Assembly (NCBI GenBank): GCA_963082875.1
Contig: OY720102.1
Coordinates: forward strand, 1,736,001-1,800,000
Origin: Corella eumyota
Lineage: Eukaryota; Chordata; Ascidiacea; Phlebobranchia; Corellidae
Reading direction: 5' to 3'
Length of the DNA: 64,000 bases
Shown here: one piece after another, positions 33,703 to 45,768 of the stretch
Layout of the letters: every line of letters begins with the position of its first letter
Position numbering within the stretch: position 1 is the first letter of the stretch
Made by a program: the position numbers and the translations under genes
Notes under the pieces: generated by a model
Database searches by the model: none
What the model saw: only the letters and a program-made list of their open reading frames with translations
What the model was told of the DNA's origin: nothing

Positions 33703-36700
33703 TTAAAAAATGTAAGGGAACACTCTGTACTTGACTTTGTTGCAGTAAATTTTCCAAACTAAACCGTGTTTCTGTTCGCATCGTTTTTCATCTCGTATTG
33801 CCCGATCGCACAAAAGAACAATGATAAAAAATGGGTAAAACCATGGCAGGTAATGGTCATAACCTGAGTGCAAGTACAATAAAAAATTAAACAAGACAAA
33901 AATTAATATCTCTAGTAGCTCAGCTAAGTTATTGAATATTAAACAGTTGAGGTAATAGCTATATATAACGGAACTTAGTAAAAAACATATAAATATGTAT
34001 ATATTCAATTAATAGGCTTTTAAAATAAATAAAACTGCTGTTTGTGGTGTGCGGGTAAATTATGAAGGGCAAATATTTGTTTAGAGTCATAACCACATTT
34101 TGACAAATAAAATCCCAACATTAGGGCAACCTATTAACTTGTTATTTTTTAAAAAACAATAGTATAGTGAACTAGTTATCTAAAACCACTACAGCCACAA
34201 CAAACATTATTTACACAAATAGAATATATCACAAACATTACATACCACAAGCTAAGCTCCAAGCCATCCCCACTATAATTTCACCCAAGTAATTGGGGTG
34301 TCGAACCAGCCCCCACAACCCTGACACCAGAATTCGGTCCCCACCTGACCTGGATGGGGGTAAACTTTCAAGATCTGGGGTAAAAAAAAGTTAAAAAAAG
34401 ATAAAAATTAGTTGCATGCTTATAGAATAAATTAACTTATAGGCCTATTAAGATATCTTTTAACTTAATAATTTTTTTTTGATAAGTACTAGCTTTGACA
34501 AAACATGTAAAACTGTTTTAAAATATATATATTAAACTTACGAGCCAGTTTTGGATCGAATGGATTTTTTCTGAACTGACTTTTCTGACTTCCAGAAGCA
34601 AAAATTAAAACGAATCCAACATCTAAAAAATAATGTTAAATCTCCTTTTAAAGTTTGTGAAGAATTAAATAGTATTTTATGATATTTAAGGTAATAATAA
34701 ATAAAAATATACAAAATTATTTGAATTCCTTCTTTTTTTATCAGTATATTTGTAACTAATAATTTTATTTTATTTAAAAGAAAACTTACTTAAGAACACA
34801 CAGATCAGAATTTGTTTAGCCAAAGTGAGTTTTAAGGGGTGGCCAATCACATAAAATGTGGGCAGGGAGTAGACAAACGGAACAATCACTAGTTCACCAA
34901 AAAATTGAACAAATCCTAGTCCCTCGTTTTTAATATCGAACATAAATGGACACATTTCCTAAAAAAATACAACTTTTAGTAAATTTAACATTGTTAATTG
35001 GTAATAACACTAAATCTTATACAGTGTTCAAAGTTAATAGAAATAAACGACATACAAATTAATCCCATATTACAACAAATTTCAACTCTACCTCATCCCA
35101 GAAAAACTCAAAGTAAATGTAGAGGATTTGTGATAAGCCAACAATGAGGATCTGAGGTGTCAATGTTCCAGCTTTTTCATATTCAGTTTGAAGGGCAATC
35201 AGCAACAACACCAACTAGAAATATAATTAGAAATATGAATATTACCTTTTAATATTAAATAAACAAGGTCGCAATATTAAGCCAAAATACACTGTCCTAA
35301 AATCTAGTTCCTTCATAAAGAAAAAAAAATGCAAACATACATAAAGAATATAAAAGCAAAAATCCAAGTTAATATCCTTCACCAAATCAAAAGTTTATTA
35401 TTACTGAGACTATATAAGACTTAACATATGTTAAAAACCTATTAAATTTATTGATAATAACACTATAAATATACCATTCCTCCCATAGCTGGTCGATACA
35501 AATAAAGTTTTAGATCAAAAAGTTTCCCAATCCTTGGATGCAACTCCCGTCCCAGAAAAAGATCGTAAAGATGGGATCCAGTATTACCACCTGGGTTGAG
35601 GGCATCAGGAGGGGCTTGGAATGACTGGAATACAAGATGCAAATACTAGCTCAATTTATCCTTATATTACACAGTAAGTGAAGTCTAAATGTACTCTACC
35701 ATTTGAAATACACTCTGGACAGATTTTTTTAATTTAATTAATTGAGCTTTGAAATAAATCCAATCTATAAAGGGGTGTATAAAATATACGGACTTGAATG
35801 TTTATATATTAAATGGTGATTAAATAAATTGCATGTATAAAGTGTATTCTTAATAAAGGTTTAATATATGCAATTTATTTTATTCATTCGATAACCTTTG
35901 ATCCTGTATATATTACAGTTTTTATGACACACATCTAATATGTAATAGACTTACCATAATGTAAACCAACAAGGTGCCTGCATAACTAATTACAGTACAA
36001 GCAAATGCAAGTTGTAGCATATCATCGAGGATAAATGAGAGTTTAATCTTGTAGTAGTATAATCCACCATAAACAGCCAGTGTTAATATCAATGTATGCA
36101 TGGCTAAAAATGTTAAATAAAGAAGTTTAAACATATATAGATTAAAAACAAATTTTTTGAGAGCCATTTTACTAAAAAAAAATTACTTTACTGTCAATAT
36201 TATTGTCTAATTAGGTTTAGTTTAGTAATATTATTGCCTAATTAGTTTTAGTTTAGTAATATTATTGCCTAATTAGGTTTGTGAAATATTATTGCCTAGT
36301 CAGGTTTAGTTTAAGGGTAAATTATAATGTTTAAATGCCTTTTTAAATAGATAAATACTCAAATATACACATAAGCTTACCACTGATTCTGTAAGGCAAA
36401 ACTTTCCCATTATGAGTTGCAGGCCCATTAATAACATGCCCAAATGGCAGAGCATATATGATTGCATTAAACAGCAAAAAAGCGCCAACAATAAGAAATG
36501 CTTGCGGGTCATAATAAGCCGACAGCGCACAAGGAAACATATCACAAGTTAACTAAAATAAAACAATGATTATATAGACCATATTACTCAAAATAATTTA
36601 CAGCCTATTTATAAAGATCAAAACAATGCAAAAATCTCAATAGGCCTTTTAAAAGCAAATAACAAAATGTGGTATATATATATGATAAAAAAATGTTTAA

Positions 36701-38249
36701 AAAACAAACCTTTGTGACATCATAGTTCGCTTCTTTAGCTGCCACCAGCACCACAAGGGGAAGTAAAGGGGTTGTCAGAATCAGAATAAACACGCCTAGA
36801 ACACCCCCATATTCACGTCCATGACCTTCATTTGACCTTCTTCTGATAGTTGTAACATCATCATCTTCGGACGATAACAACAATGATTTTGCTTTCTGAC
36901 GAGTCATCATGTAGCGGGAATCCTTAATTGGGCTAATACTCACTTGACTAGTCTACAAAAAAAACGTTTTTTATTTTGAATTTTAACAAACTTTTTAACT
37001 AACTTAAAGTACACAACAGATGAGCAAATAATCTGCAAAAAAGAGCTCAAATTTTTATTTTTAAAACTCTTATAAAATATCAAACACTGTTAAACAGTTA
37101 TTTAGTATTTCTTAAACATAGAGGATAGGCTTTGAGATTTTTGCCATCTGAAAACATTATTAATTAACATCTTATTACATAACCAAAAATAATCACAAAA
37201 TAAATTTGTCTTTGTTTAATAATTACCCTAGAACAAACAGTTTAGACAAACATTAAATTGCAACACTTTAATGTGAAAAAAACCTATGTTTTATATTTAA
37301 AAATACTAAATATAAATATTGGGCAAATTTTTATATTTAAACTTGTATTTTACAATAACAAAAATCTGAATAAATTTTTTTTACCCTTGTTAGAATATTT
37401 TCCGATGTTTTTACCACTTGTTCTGCCCCATCGACTTTCGTGATAGTGACCTTGCTCTCATCTGATGAGGAAGAGGTTGCAAGGATTGCTCGTGACCTTG
37501 AACTTGACCTTGTTCTTCTTTTAACCACTGGGGTTTCCTTGTCCAACTTTACACCTTTAACATTATTATTAATATACTTTAATTAAAAAGAAAAACTACT
37601 AATAAAAACTACAACTTATTAAATGTTAAAAATTTTATAAAGTTTTATAAAAGTTTATTTAGACCTCTAGTTCTGCCAGGACTTCTTGCAGGAGATTTCG
37701 ATCTTCGCCTTCTTCTGGATGGAGATTTAGACCTTGGTCTTGCCTTTGTTCTAAATCCAGTTTCTCCCTTTAATTTGACATAATTTCGGTCATTCATATT
37801 ATTGTGTTACATGATTTATTGCCATTGTAAATTTAAAAAATGGGTCAGCTGTTTTATCACTTATAAGAAAAAGAGATTATGTATATTACTATGTTTGAAT
37901 AATTATACAATGTATATATACTAAAATTTTGAATATAAATCAATAAAGAAAGGTAAACAGACACCTCGGCCAAGACACTTCGGGCTAAAGATTTTTTTTT
38001 TTAAAACAGGGGGGAGTTCGCATTTTAATTACCGCAAACAATTTATTTTTGCATATAGTTTATTTATATACAGTGAAGAATACTTACATAAATATATTTG
38101 AATTCAATTTTCATGGTTTCACTTTTATCTTGGTCAAAAATAACATCAGCAACTTCATTTTCTTTATCAACTCCTGTCACTGTAGCTTGATAGTAAAGTG
38201 CACTGCCCGGCCATTTTGCCCTGACTTCTTCTCCTACATACGGTAGCAT
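33703..38249 (-). CDS. LBR: Lamin B receptor (Tudor domain plus C14 sterol reductase)
   Basis: Inner nuclear membrane protein that tethers lamin B and heterochromatin and also has sterol C14-reductase activity. Twelve exons (38249-38088, 37767-37665, 37554-37385, 36952-36710, 36552-36381, 36103-35955, 35624-35475, 35214-35092, 34958-34790, 34622-34542, 34374-34246, 33863-33703) give 603 codons; human has 615. The N-terminal Tudor domain ([17 protein letters not shown]) is followed by an Arg/Ser-rich segment ([16 protein letters not shown] and RSSSRSRA), then about eight membrane spans with the ERG24-type signatures [11 protein letters not shown] and [15 protein letters not shown], and the end YRVFPYIF. 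A 5' UTR acceptor lies at 38276. The combination of Tudor, RS and reductase parts is specific to LBR. Confidence 0.96.
34021..34140 (+). repeat. TTTGTGGTG-family repeat, long copy
   Basis: Reads AATAAAACTGCTGTTTGTGG, then GGGTAAATTAT, GGGCAAATATT and GAGTCATAACCACATTT. It is one of the most complete copies and lies in the last LBR intron. Confidence 0.6.
36195..36314 (+). repeat. Short tandem repeat in an LBR intron
   Basis: About four imperfect direct copies of a unit of roughly 27-38 bp containing ATATTATTGCCTAATTAG and GTTTAGTTTAGT. It is a minisatellite; the last unit has TAGTCAGG in place of TAATTAGG. Confidence 0.75.
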
Positions 38250-39696
38250 TTTATCTTCTATAATTTTAAAAATATCTAAAAATAGGAAAATTAACATTTA
38301 TTGCTTTTAAAAATAACTAAGTTTTTGCATCAATTACAAGCAGAGAAATTAATTTTATAAAATTTATTAATAATCATATAAATAAACATGATGTCAGACG
38401 AAAAACTGACATCTAAAAAAAACGTAATTTCATTTTGTAATATAAAACTAAAAAAACTTCTATATTATACCAAAGTTTTAATACTTGTTTACAAAATTAA
38501 AAGCAACTTCCTGACTTCCACACTAAATGCATTAGAACAGACCTCAAACAGAAAAGCAGAATGTTATATTGTAAAACGCAAAAACAGAAAAGTATAAAGA
38601 TTGGAAAGTCAGGAACTTCATGCGCTGACTAATACCATTTACCTAAATTTAGACAAACTGATTTCTAATAAATCAATTAAACATACCTTTAACTAACATT
38701 TACACCTAAAATTTGTTTGTTTACATTTTCTAAATAGTAAATTTATTCAAAACAAAACGCGACATTTTTTTAATTCGCTTTCTTTCCGCGTAGTAAATTC
38801 CGGTAAAATAGGCGCGAAGCGGGTTCGAAGAAATTCTGACCAATCACAGCCGAGCTCTAATTTTCGACGACACTTGATATTCAGAGTTTCCAAATAAAAA
38901 AATAAATTATTTGTGCAAAAATACACTCACACAATTGGTAAATATATAATTAAAGAAGTTAAATAAACCTATAATAATATTCCTACCTGCCTGTTATACT
39001 TCAGAAGCGGTGTATTAAATAAGCAAGATGTTTCAAATGACTTCAGAAAAACAAACTATAGAACAATAAACAATACAAACATAAATACAACAACAAAAAA
39101 GCAATAACTATACTGTCATAACAAGAAACAAAACAGTAAAACTGCATTTAAAACTAAATAAAATGCTAAATACTGGAACTAATACACTAATGTTAATAAA
39201 ACTCAAATTTTATCTAGTTTTATAAGCTTCAGAAATGCATAATTTTACAATCCAAAACTAATGCTACAGCATAATTATTGCACAAATATGTTTAAGCTTT
39301 AAGTTTTTAAATTAAATAAACGTATTTAAAGTAAAGAACAGGTATATAGATGCTTTAAGCACATTTTATCTTATATCGCATGACACATCTTATATTTAGA
39401 ATATTTAAAATCGCAATAATAAAATAGATGATAACGCTTTACATTTTAAGTTGGCTTTAATTTAAACTTCGTAAATGCCCAAAAAATATGAGAAAAACAC
39501 AATTTACAGGATTACATCAATTTAAATAAATAAATTTTTATTATACTAATAAAACAGTTTTATAAATGAAATAACTTAGAAAACAACGACTAAAAAGTTG
39601 TTGGTATCTAAAACACAAACATTGAAATATTCTGCATTTGTACTACAGCATAAATATATGATCATGCGGTCAATAGATATAATAATAATGTTATTT
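38250..39696. promoter_or_regulatory. LBR upstream region and GOLGA5 3' flank
   Basis: The LBR promoter is probably at 38785-38870: this stretch is less AT-rich and holds GGCGCGAA (E2F-type, 38811-38818) and a CCAAT box at 38840-38844. Nothing else was identified, apart from the GOLGA5 3' UTR near 39400-39696. Confidence 0.45.
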
Positions 39697-42600
39697 TTAC
39701 AATGGTTCATGATATTCATCGCCATGGATTTCAGGCGTGTAGGTTAATAAAACAATCATTACCCAAATATGAAGAAGTGCCTAAAAAATAGAAAACTTTC
39801 GTAAGAAGAAAATACATATTTTAATCACCGATATTTAGTTAACATTGAGATAAAAAACAAGATTAAATTTTAAACCAAATCAATTTAAATTATTACAATT
39901 ACATCACAAGATTAAAATGTTAAATAAATATTTCTACAATATATATTAATGGTGTATTAGTATTTATATAAATGTGATTATTATGAATCATTCGCTACAC
40001 ATGATATATGACATCACCAAACCCTATCATGATATACACACAAAACCAACCTATATAACAAAATAAAATTGTAACAATTTTAAATGCAATTTTTTCTTAG
40101 AGAATATTACTGTAACTAAGTGCTTACCATGTATATAAGAACAAACAATCTAGCGGGTGGATATCTCTTCAAGAATATACCAAGTCGAATACTGAAATAA
40201 ATTAAGGCAATGTTTATAATTGTGCACTGTAAACTCTTTGTATAAAAGTACTTTTGAACAAGTAATGTCATTACTAGAAATATTAACTTCATCTAATCTA
40301 CTGTTACTAAATTTTGCAAAACAGTATATAAACTTTTTAACAAAATCCAGACCTGAATTTGTCGATGACGGTGGCAGCTCTTTTGACCTTTCCCACGACC
40401 CCGTGATGTGAGCCACCTGGGTAAAAGGGGGTGACTTGTGATGAGGGGTCTTCTTGCATGGTCAGGTTTACATGACTACCCCCTTCTTTACTTAATCTCT
40501 TGATCTGACCCTTGAAAAACAAAAAATAAGATGTTTAAATTTCATTTCACTTGTCAATTTCTGGCAGTATTTGTCAGATGGACAATTTAAAGAAAAATGA
40601 ATCAAAAGCATTAACTCAAATGATTTAATATTTACCTCCATTCTTTCTAGTCTTAAAGTAAGGGAGCTTTTCTCAGCAGAAAGTGTTTCCACCGTGGTTT
40701 GTTTCTGGATGACAGCCTCAGTTAATTGCCGCAGCCTGGCTTCTAATTCACTTTCTTGGGGGGAACACTGACTTCTTAGCATTAACTATTGATGCAATGA
40801 CATTAACAATGGTGCAAACATCATTTAAAGGCAAAACACAAAAGTAATTTCTTTAATATTTGACCAACTTTTAATTGTTTTTTATTAGAAAATTAGCCAA
40901 ATAAAAAACTAACAAATTTTTAAAAAATTTACAAACCTGATTTCTTAACCTCTCAATCTCTGCATCCTTGTCAGCCAATCTCTGTTGAGCTTGTTGTCGT
41001 GCCGATGAAGCATCCTCCCTATAACCTCTCCCCTCCTCCTGTAACCTAGCAACCTCACCCTCTGCATCCTGATGGAGTTTAGTCTCCTCTTGAAGCTGGT
41101 TACGAATCTCAAGAAGATCTTCTTGAAGAAGAGATTGCTCATGTTGATATTGTTGATCTTGTTCCTGTAAAGTAAACATTAGTTACTAAAACTTCTATAT
41201 ATATAAAACTTAGTTGACACTATATTCATATATGTATTTAAATGTATGTATGTCCAATCTAAAGGCCCAAAAACTAAGTACAAAAATCCATTGTGGTATG
41301 CTGGTAAATTATTGGGGTCAAATATGAGTTGGGAGTTGCAACCATATTACAACAATAAAAATTTCAAGCAAAGGGTGTGCTATCAAGTTTGTATAATGTA
41401 GTATAGAGTTTTTTTGAGTCTTAAATATTGGTTTTAAACACAAGAAAAGGTGTGATTTGATGAAGGTGGTTACTTTGATAAACATAAAATATATTTAATC
41501 CAGTTTTTACTCTTCAAAATTAAAGCACATTATAAAAAATGTAGTTTAAAGCAGTAAAATGCTTAGATCTACTTAAACAAAACTTTAATATTTAACCTGT
41601 TGTTCTTCTTTTAAAACAGAAATATCAGATTTAAGTTGATATATTTCATCTTTTAATCCATCTTTCTCTTGTCTAACTTCCTCCAATTCAATACTTGCCA
41701 TAGTAGACGAAGTTAATTCATTTTCACCACCTTTCAAACTTGAAATCAACCTTTCCTTTGACTGCAAAAACGAAAAAAAAATTTATGCCCCGTTTTTTGT
41801 AAATAAAACTTGAAAACTTTATTTAAACAAGAAATTATTATTGCAGCTAAAAAAGCTAATTAAAAAATCAATTGAGGTTTTTCAATCACAGCATTTTAGC
41901 AAACTTAACTAAGTTTTAATTTGTGATTGTATTTATTATTAAAGCAAAAAACAAACATTAAAATGACCTATCATATATGTGTGAAAATGTAAAGTCAAAA
42001 TACAAAGTAGTGAATAAATTTAGTATAAACATAAAAAATAATAACTTACAAACCAAACCAGTATTACCTGTAATATCCTGGCTGCCTTTTGTTTATAATC
42101 ATTAAATTCCTGTTGTGTTGAAGTTAGTGAAGTTCTTAATGTTGATACTTCGCGATTCAGTTCATCTAACTTTCCTGCATTATTAAAAAACTGTTTAAAA
42201 TTTGTACACTAATCAATTAATCAAGCCTTCAAAATATTTATACTTCATCTAGTTTCTTTTATATATTTTTAATTCTCGATATGGGAAGGTCGACTTCATG
42301 ACCTAAACATAGAGTAACATTAGTTACCCCGATCCAGTCTCGAGTTGCCTTAGGTAGTTCGTGATATATTAGATTATAAATGTCTAGTGATGATGATCTG
42401 CTCAGCAGGAGTTTATATAGTGCACTACACCATGAGAGCAATGGGAGGCAAACCCACAAACTTAAGTAATGAAGCCAAGTGTTCTTACTGAATAACCATG
42501 TTGTTTTATACTTTATCTACTTTTTTATCATAATTTACACAACATATAATAAAAAATCTATTGAATAAACTTTGTGTCAACTTAATTAAGTTTTAGTTAG

Positions 42601-44920
42601 AATTTACTTTTTTCAGTTTGCCTGTCCTGTTGTGACTTCTGTAATGCTTCTACTATGTTTTTTGATTCACCATCTTGTCTGGTTCGGTAGTTTAAGGACT
42701 CCTGCTGGGTGATTCTAAATAGAAACTTCTATATTAGAACATTACAACACATCACTAGAATTATACTTAGAGTGAGAAATATTAATCCAACACACAGTAT
42801 TTTTTTTTGACTAACCTTTATAATATACATATATATGTATACAAAATTATGTTAAAATTTAAAGTGTTAAATCAAAAACTTTTGTGTACACAACTTGGCC
42901 AAAGTCAATAAAATGTTAACAAAAACACTTACCCATGAGCCTTTCTCTCCAACTGAAGTTGATTTTCAACTTCTTCCAATCTTGATCTTAACTCTTCCAT
43001 AGCTCGAGCATGAACTCCAGATCCCTCCGTTTGGCTCATCATCAATCTAGAAGATAATATTAATTATTATACACTACTTACATAACTTTAAAGGATAGAT
43101 TTAGAACATATCAACATTATGATTATACTACACTTCAAGCCTTTAAGTTACGTGTGTTTTTTTTCAATTTATAAAATAAAATATGGGTTTTTGTTTTTCC
43201 TGTTTTACTTAAAGTTTTATTTATTTAATTTATAAAATTGATGGGCATTTGTTATTCTTGTTTAACTGAAAGTTTGCTACATAAATTTTTAATTTTAACA
43301 GTCACATAAACTACGGTTATAGTACACTTGCAGACAATATTTTTCTCTAATATATATATAAAAAATAGAAGTTAATCTTGCTTTACTAACAGTTTTAGAC
43401 ACAATATCAGTAACAGTTCTTACCTTTCATTATCTTGTTTAAACTGAGCTGATACAAGTCTTTCGTTTTTCAACAATTGTTCAGTTTCATTAAATTTGAT
43501 TTGTAAAACTGATACTTGTGAGTTTTTAACTCTCATTTCTTCACAAATATCTTCATATTTACTTCTTAGTTCTTGGTTAGTTTTCTGTAGGTCTAAAAAC
43601 AAAAAAAAATGTCAAGGTTAACAACACTGGTATAGGTTCCTATTAAAAATACTGAACTAAAATCTAAGTATATATACAAATTAACCGGCAGCGTGGTGTA
43701 GTGGTAAGAACACTTGCTACACCATCATGAGGTCGTGGGTTCAATCCTCACTGATCTCATGTTGTAGTGCCCTTGAGTAAGGCGCTATAAAACGGTATGA
43801 ACTCCTGCTGAGCCAGCACTTAATCAGCAGTATAATTATCGGGCAATTATAATCTATAATATCCTAAACTGCCAAAAGCAACTCGAGACTAGGTCGGAGT
43901 AACTAATGTTACTCTATGTTTAAGTCGTGCACTCGACTTTCCCACATCGAGGATAAAGATATATACAAAAAAAATTGGAAATGTAAAATAATGCAACATA
44001 ACAACTATACTTAGTTTTAATTACAGTGAAGCATAGAATACGCAATAAAACAACTAAAATATCAGGCAACCATTCAAATCACAAATAATAAATTCAAACC
44101 TTCTTTTATTCTTTTGTTTCTTTCCGTAACTTGTGTAAGCTCATTATGCATGGAAGCAATCTCGCTTTTAAGAATTCGATTCTCAGCCACTTCCTGTCTA
44201 CCACCACTAGATGAAGATGGAGAGTCACGACCTGATGACCTTGAACTTCCAACCATTTCAAACTCACTACACTCGGAGGCAGTAGAGTCGGTAGGAAGAG
44301 TAATTCCATCTAAAAAGATTTTTGCATAGGACAATTTTTAAAATTATGTTTAAAGAAAGGCAATAGAAATTTATGTTTAAACACCTATATTACCTTATGT
44401 AATTTAACTAAAAACTGTTTTAATTAGGCTATGAACCTGTTTCAGAAATAGTTTCACTCGCATCCATGATATCATGTCGAACTTTCGAGTTTACAGACTC
44501 AAAACTGGAACTTCGAGATATTTCAAAATTAGAAGGAGTCCCACTCTGTGGTAAAACTTCTGGGTTCGTTTTTAGTGAAGATTTTAACTCTGGTATTTTA
44601 TTTCGATTTCCTTTTAAATTTGATTTTTTAACTTTTTCGTCGCTATTTAGAAAGTTAAATAAAGCAGCATCATTCGGCGAACTCTTTTTTTCACTCTCGC
44701 GCTTTAATGTTTGGGCTTTTGCTCTCGAAATCGCTTTATTTTCAGGTTGAGTAACAGTTCTTGAAATACTCTGCTGGGCTGATAGTTTTTCTTGAGAAGG
44801 TAACTCAGAAACAACCTGTTCTTCATTTTCTGACGCCTTAGATATAGCAACAGCTGCAGTTTGGTCCATGTTGTTTAATAAACTTTCAGCTTTTCCAGCT
44901 AATTCGTTGAACCAAGACAT
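39697..44920 (-). CDS. GOLGA5: Golgin-84 (golgin subfamily A member 5)
   Basis: Tail-anchored coiled-coil tether of the cis-Golgi that binds Rab1 and keeps ribbon and retrograde vesicle traffic in order. Twelve exons (44920-44437, 44309-44100, 43592-43424, 43046-42933, 42714-42608, 42174-42068, 41761-41597, 41164-40937, 40785-40636, 40510-40353, 40191-40128, 39780-39697) give 679 codons, against 731 in human. It starts MSWFNELAGKAESLLNNMDQ as in human, continues with a Ser-rich disordered part, then long coiled coil (exons 2-10), and ends with the tail anchor split over exons 11 and 12 (LFVLIYM, ALLHIWVMIVLLTYTPEIHG). Two SINEs in opposite orientation lie in its introns. Confidence 0.95.
41272..41400 (+). 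repeat. TTTGTGGTG-family repeat, diverged copy
   Basis: CCATTGTGGTATGCTGGTAA is followed by ATTATTGGGGTCAAATATGA and GAGTTGCAACCATATTAC, the same block order as at 34021. It lies in a GOLGA5 intron. Confidence 0.5.
42245..42500 (-). repeat. SINE in a GOLGA5 intron, minus copy
   Basis: The plus strand shows the complementary tail (TTAATTCTCGATATGGGAAG) and body (GATCTGCTCAGCAGGAG), with the middle shortened. It is inverted relative to the copy at 43685 only 1.2 kb away in the same transcript. Confidence 0.75.
43685..43973 (+). repeat. Full-length tRNA-derived SINE
   Basis: This is the best reference copy here. It begins CCGGCAGCGTGGTGTAGTGG, has an A-box-like GTGTAGTGGTAAG and the B box GGGTTCAATCC, then CTCATGTTGTAGTGCCCTTG, ACTCCTGCTGAGCCAGCACT and ends CATCGAGGATAAAGATATAT plus A-rich tail. 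Length about 285 bp. The head is a decayed tRNA and not a functional tRNA gene. Confidence 0.9.
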
Positions 44921-45768
44921 CTTAACCAAATCTGTCAATAATCAGATAGTTGCTATTGTCAGTAATGCTTAGTTATTTAACAATCTATTAATTGATTAAT
45001 TGCAGAAAGTTGAAAAGTATTTTAAAGTAAAATTATTAAATTAAAGTTATTCTTTATCTGTTTATAAAGTTAGTTTTTCGTTTTAACTCTCGTATAACAG
45101 GCATAAGGTGCAGTATCTCATTTAAACAACTCTTTAATTAAAAAATGAACATACTATAGTATTTACTTATGATTAAAATGGGTTATATTTGAAATGTTAA
45201 TCTATAACTTACAATAAACAGACAATGCCTTTTGTACTAAAACACGTAAACAAAACATTTCATTGTTTACGTTAAATGACGTCGCGAGATGACGCTAGTA
45301 GTTAATTTACTTAATGTTTATCCTCGAAATATATTAAAAAGTAAAGGGCTTTAACTTGAAGTTAACTTGATTTTATTTTAGATTAATAACCAAAACAACA
45401 AAAACTTAAACCATTAAAATAATAGAAAAATTACAAATATGTTACAGTGTTGTAAATATACTAAATGTCATGATTTACAAATTTAAAAAAAGAACTCAAA
45501 TGACAACCTATTGACTAATATTGCACATTTTAGATTGCCACTAACCTAAATTAACTACTGCATCGTAAAAAAATACTTGTATAAAAAAATAAAAAGGTCA
45601 CTACATTATAAACTTAAAGAAATGTAATACAAGTTAATAATACTGTACAAAACTCTCTAAAAAATAGCAAATACAGTTTTTTTAATGGACATTTTTTGTT
45701 TTGAACTATTTCAACTAAATTTTTAGAAGTGCGTTACACTTTCTCAATTGTTTTTTTTGGTTTTTAAT
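44921..45768. promoter_or_regulatory. GOLGA5 promoter and lectin-phosphatase 3' UTR
   Basis: At 45244-45253 and 45263-45272 a perfect 10-bp inverted repeat, ACGTAAACAA and TTGTTTACGT, carries two forkhead-type GTAAACA sites 9 bp apart. A cAMP-response-like TGACGTCG follows at 45277-45284. Minus-strand AATAAA at 45372-45377 is a plausible polyadenylation signal for the phosphatase gene upstream. Confidence 0.45.

Noticed and set aside
36195-36314. Regular repeats resembling a CRISPR array
   Set aside because: The copies are imperfect, directly adjacent without unique spacers, and lie in an intron of a eukaryotic gene; it is a minisatellite.
43685-43760. Possible tRNA genes at the SINE heads
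   Set aside because: Box A and box B resemble a tRNA, but the cloverleaf does not close and the same sequence is repeated with the same non-tRNA body at a dozen sites.
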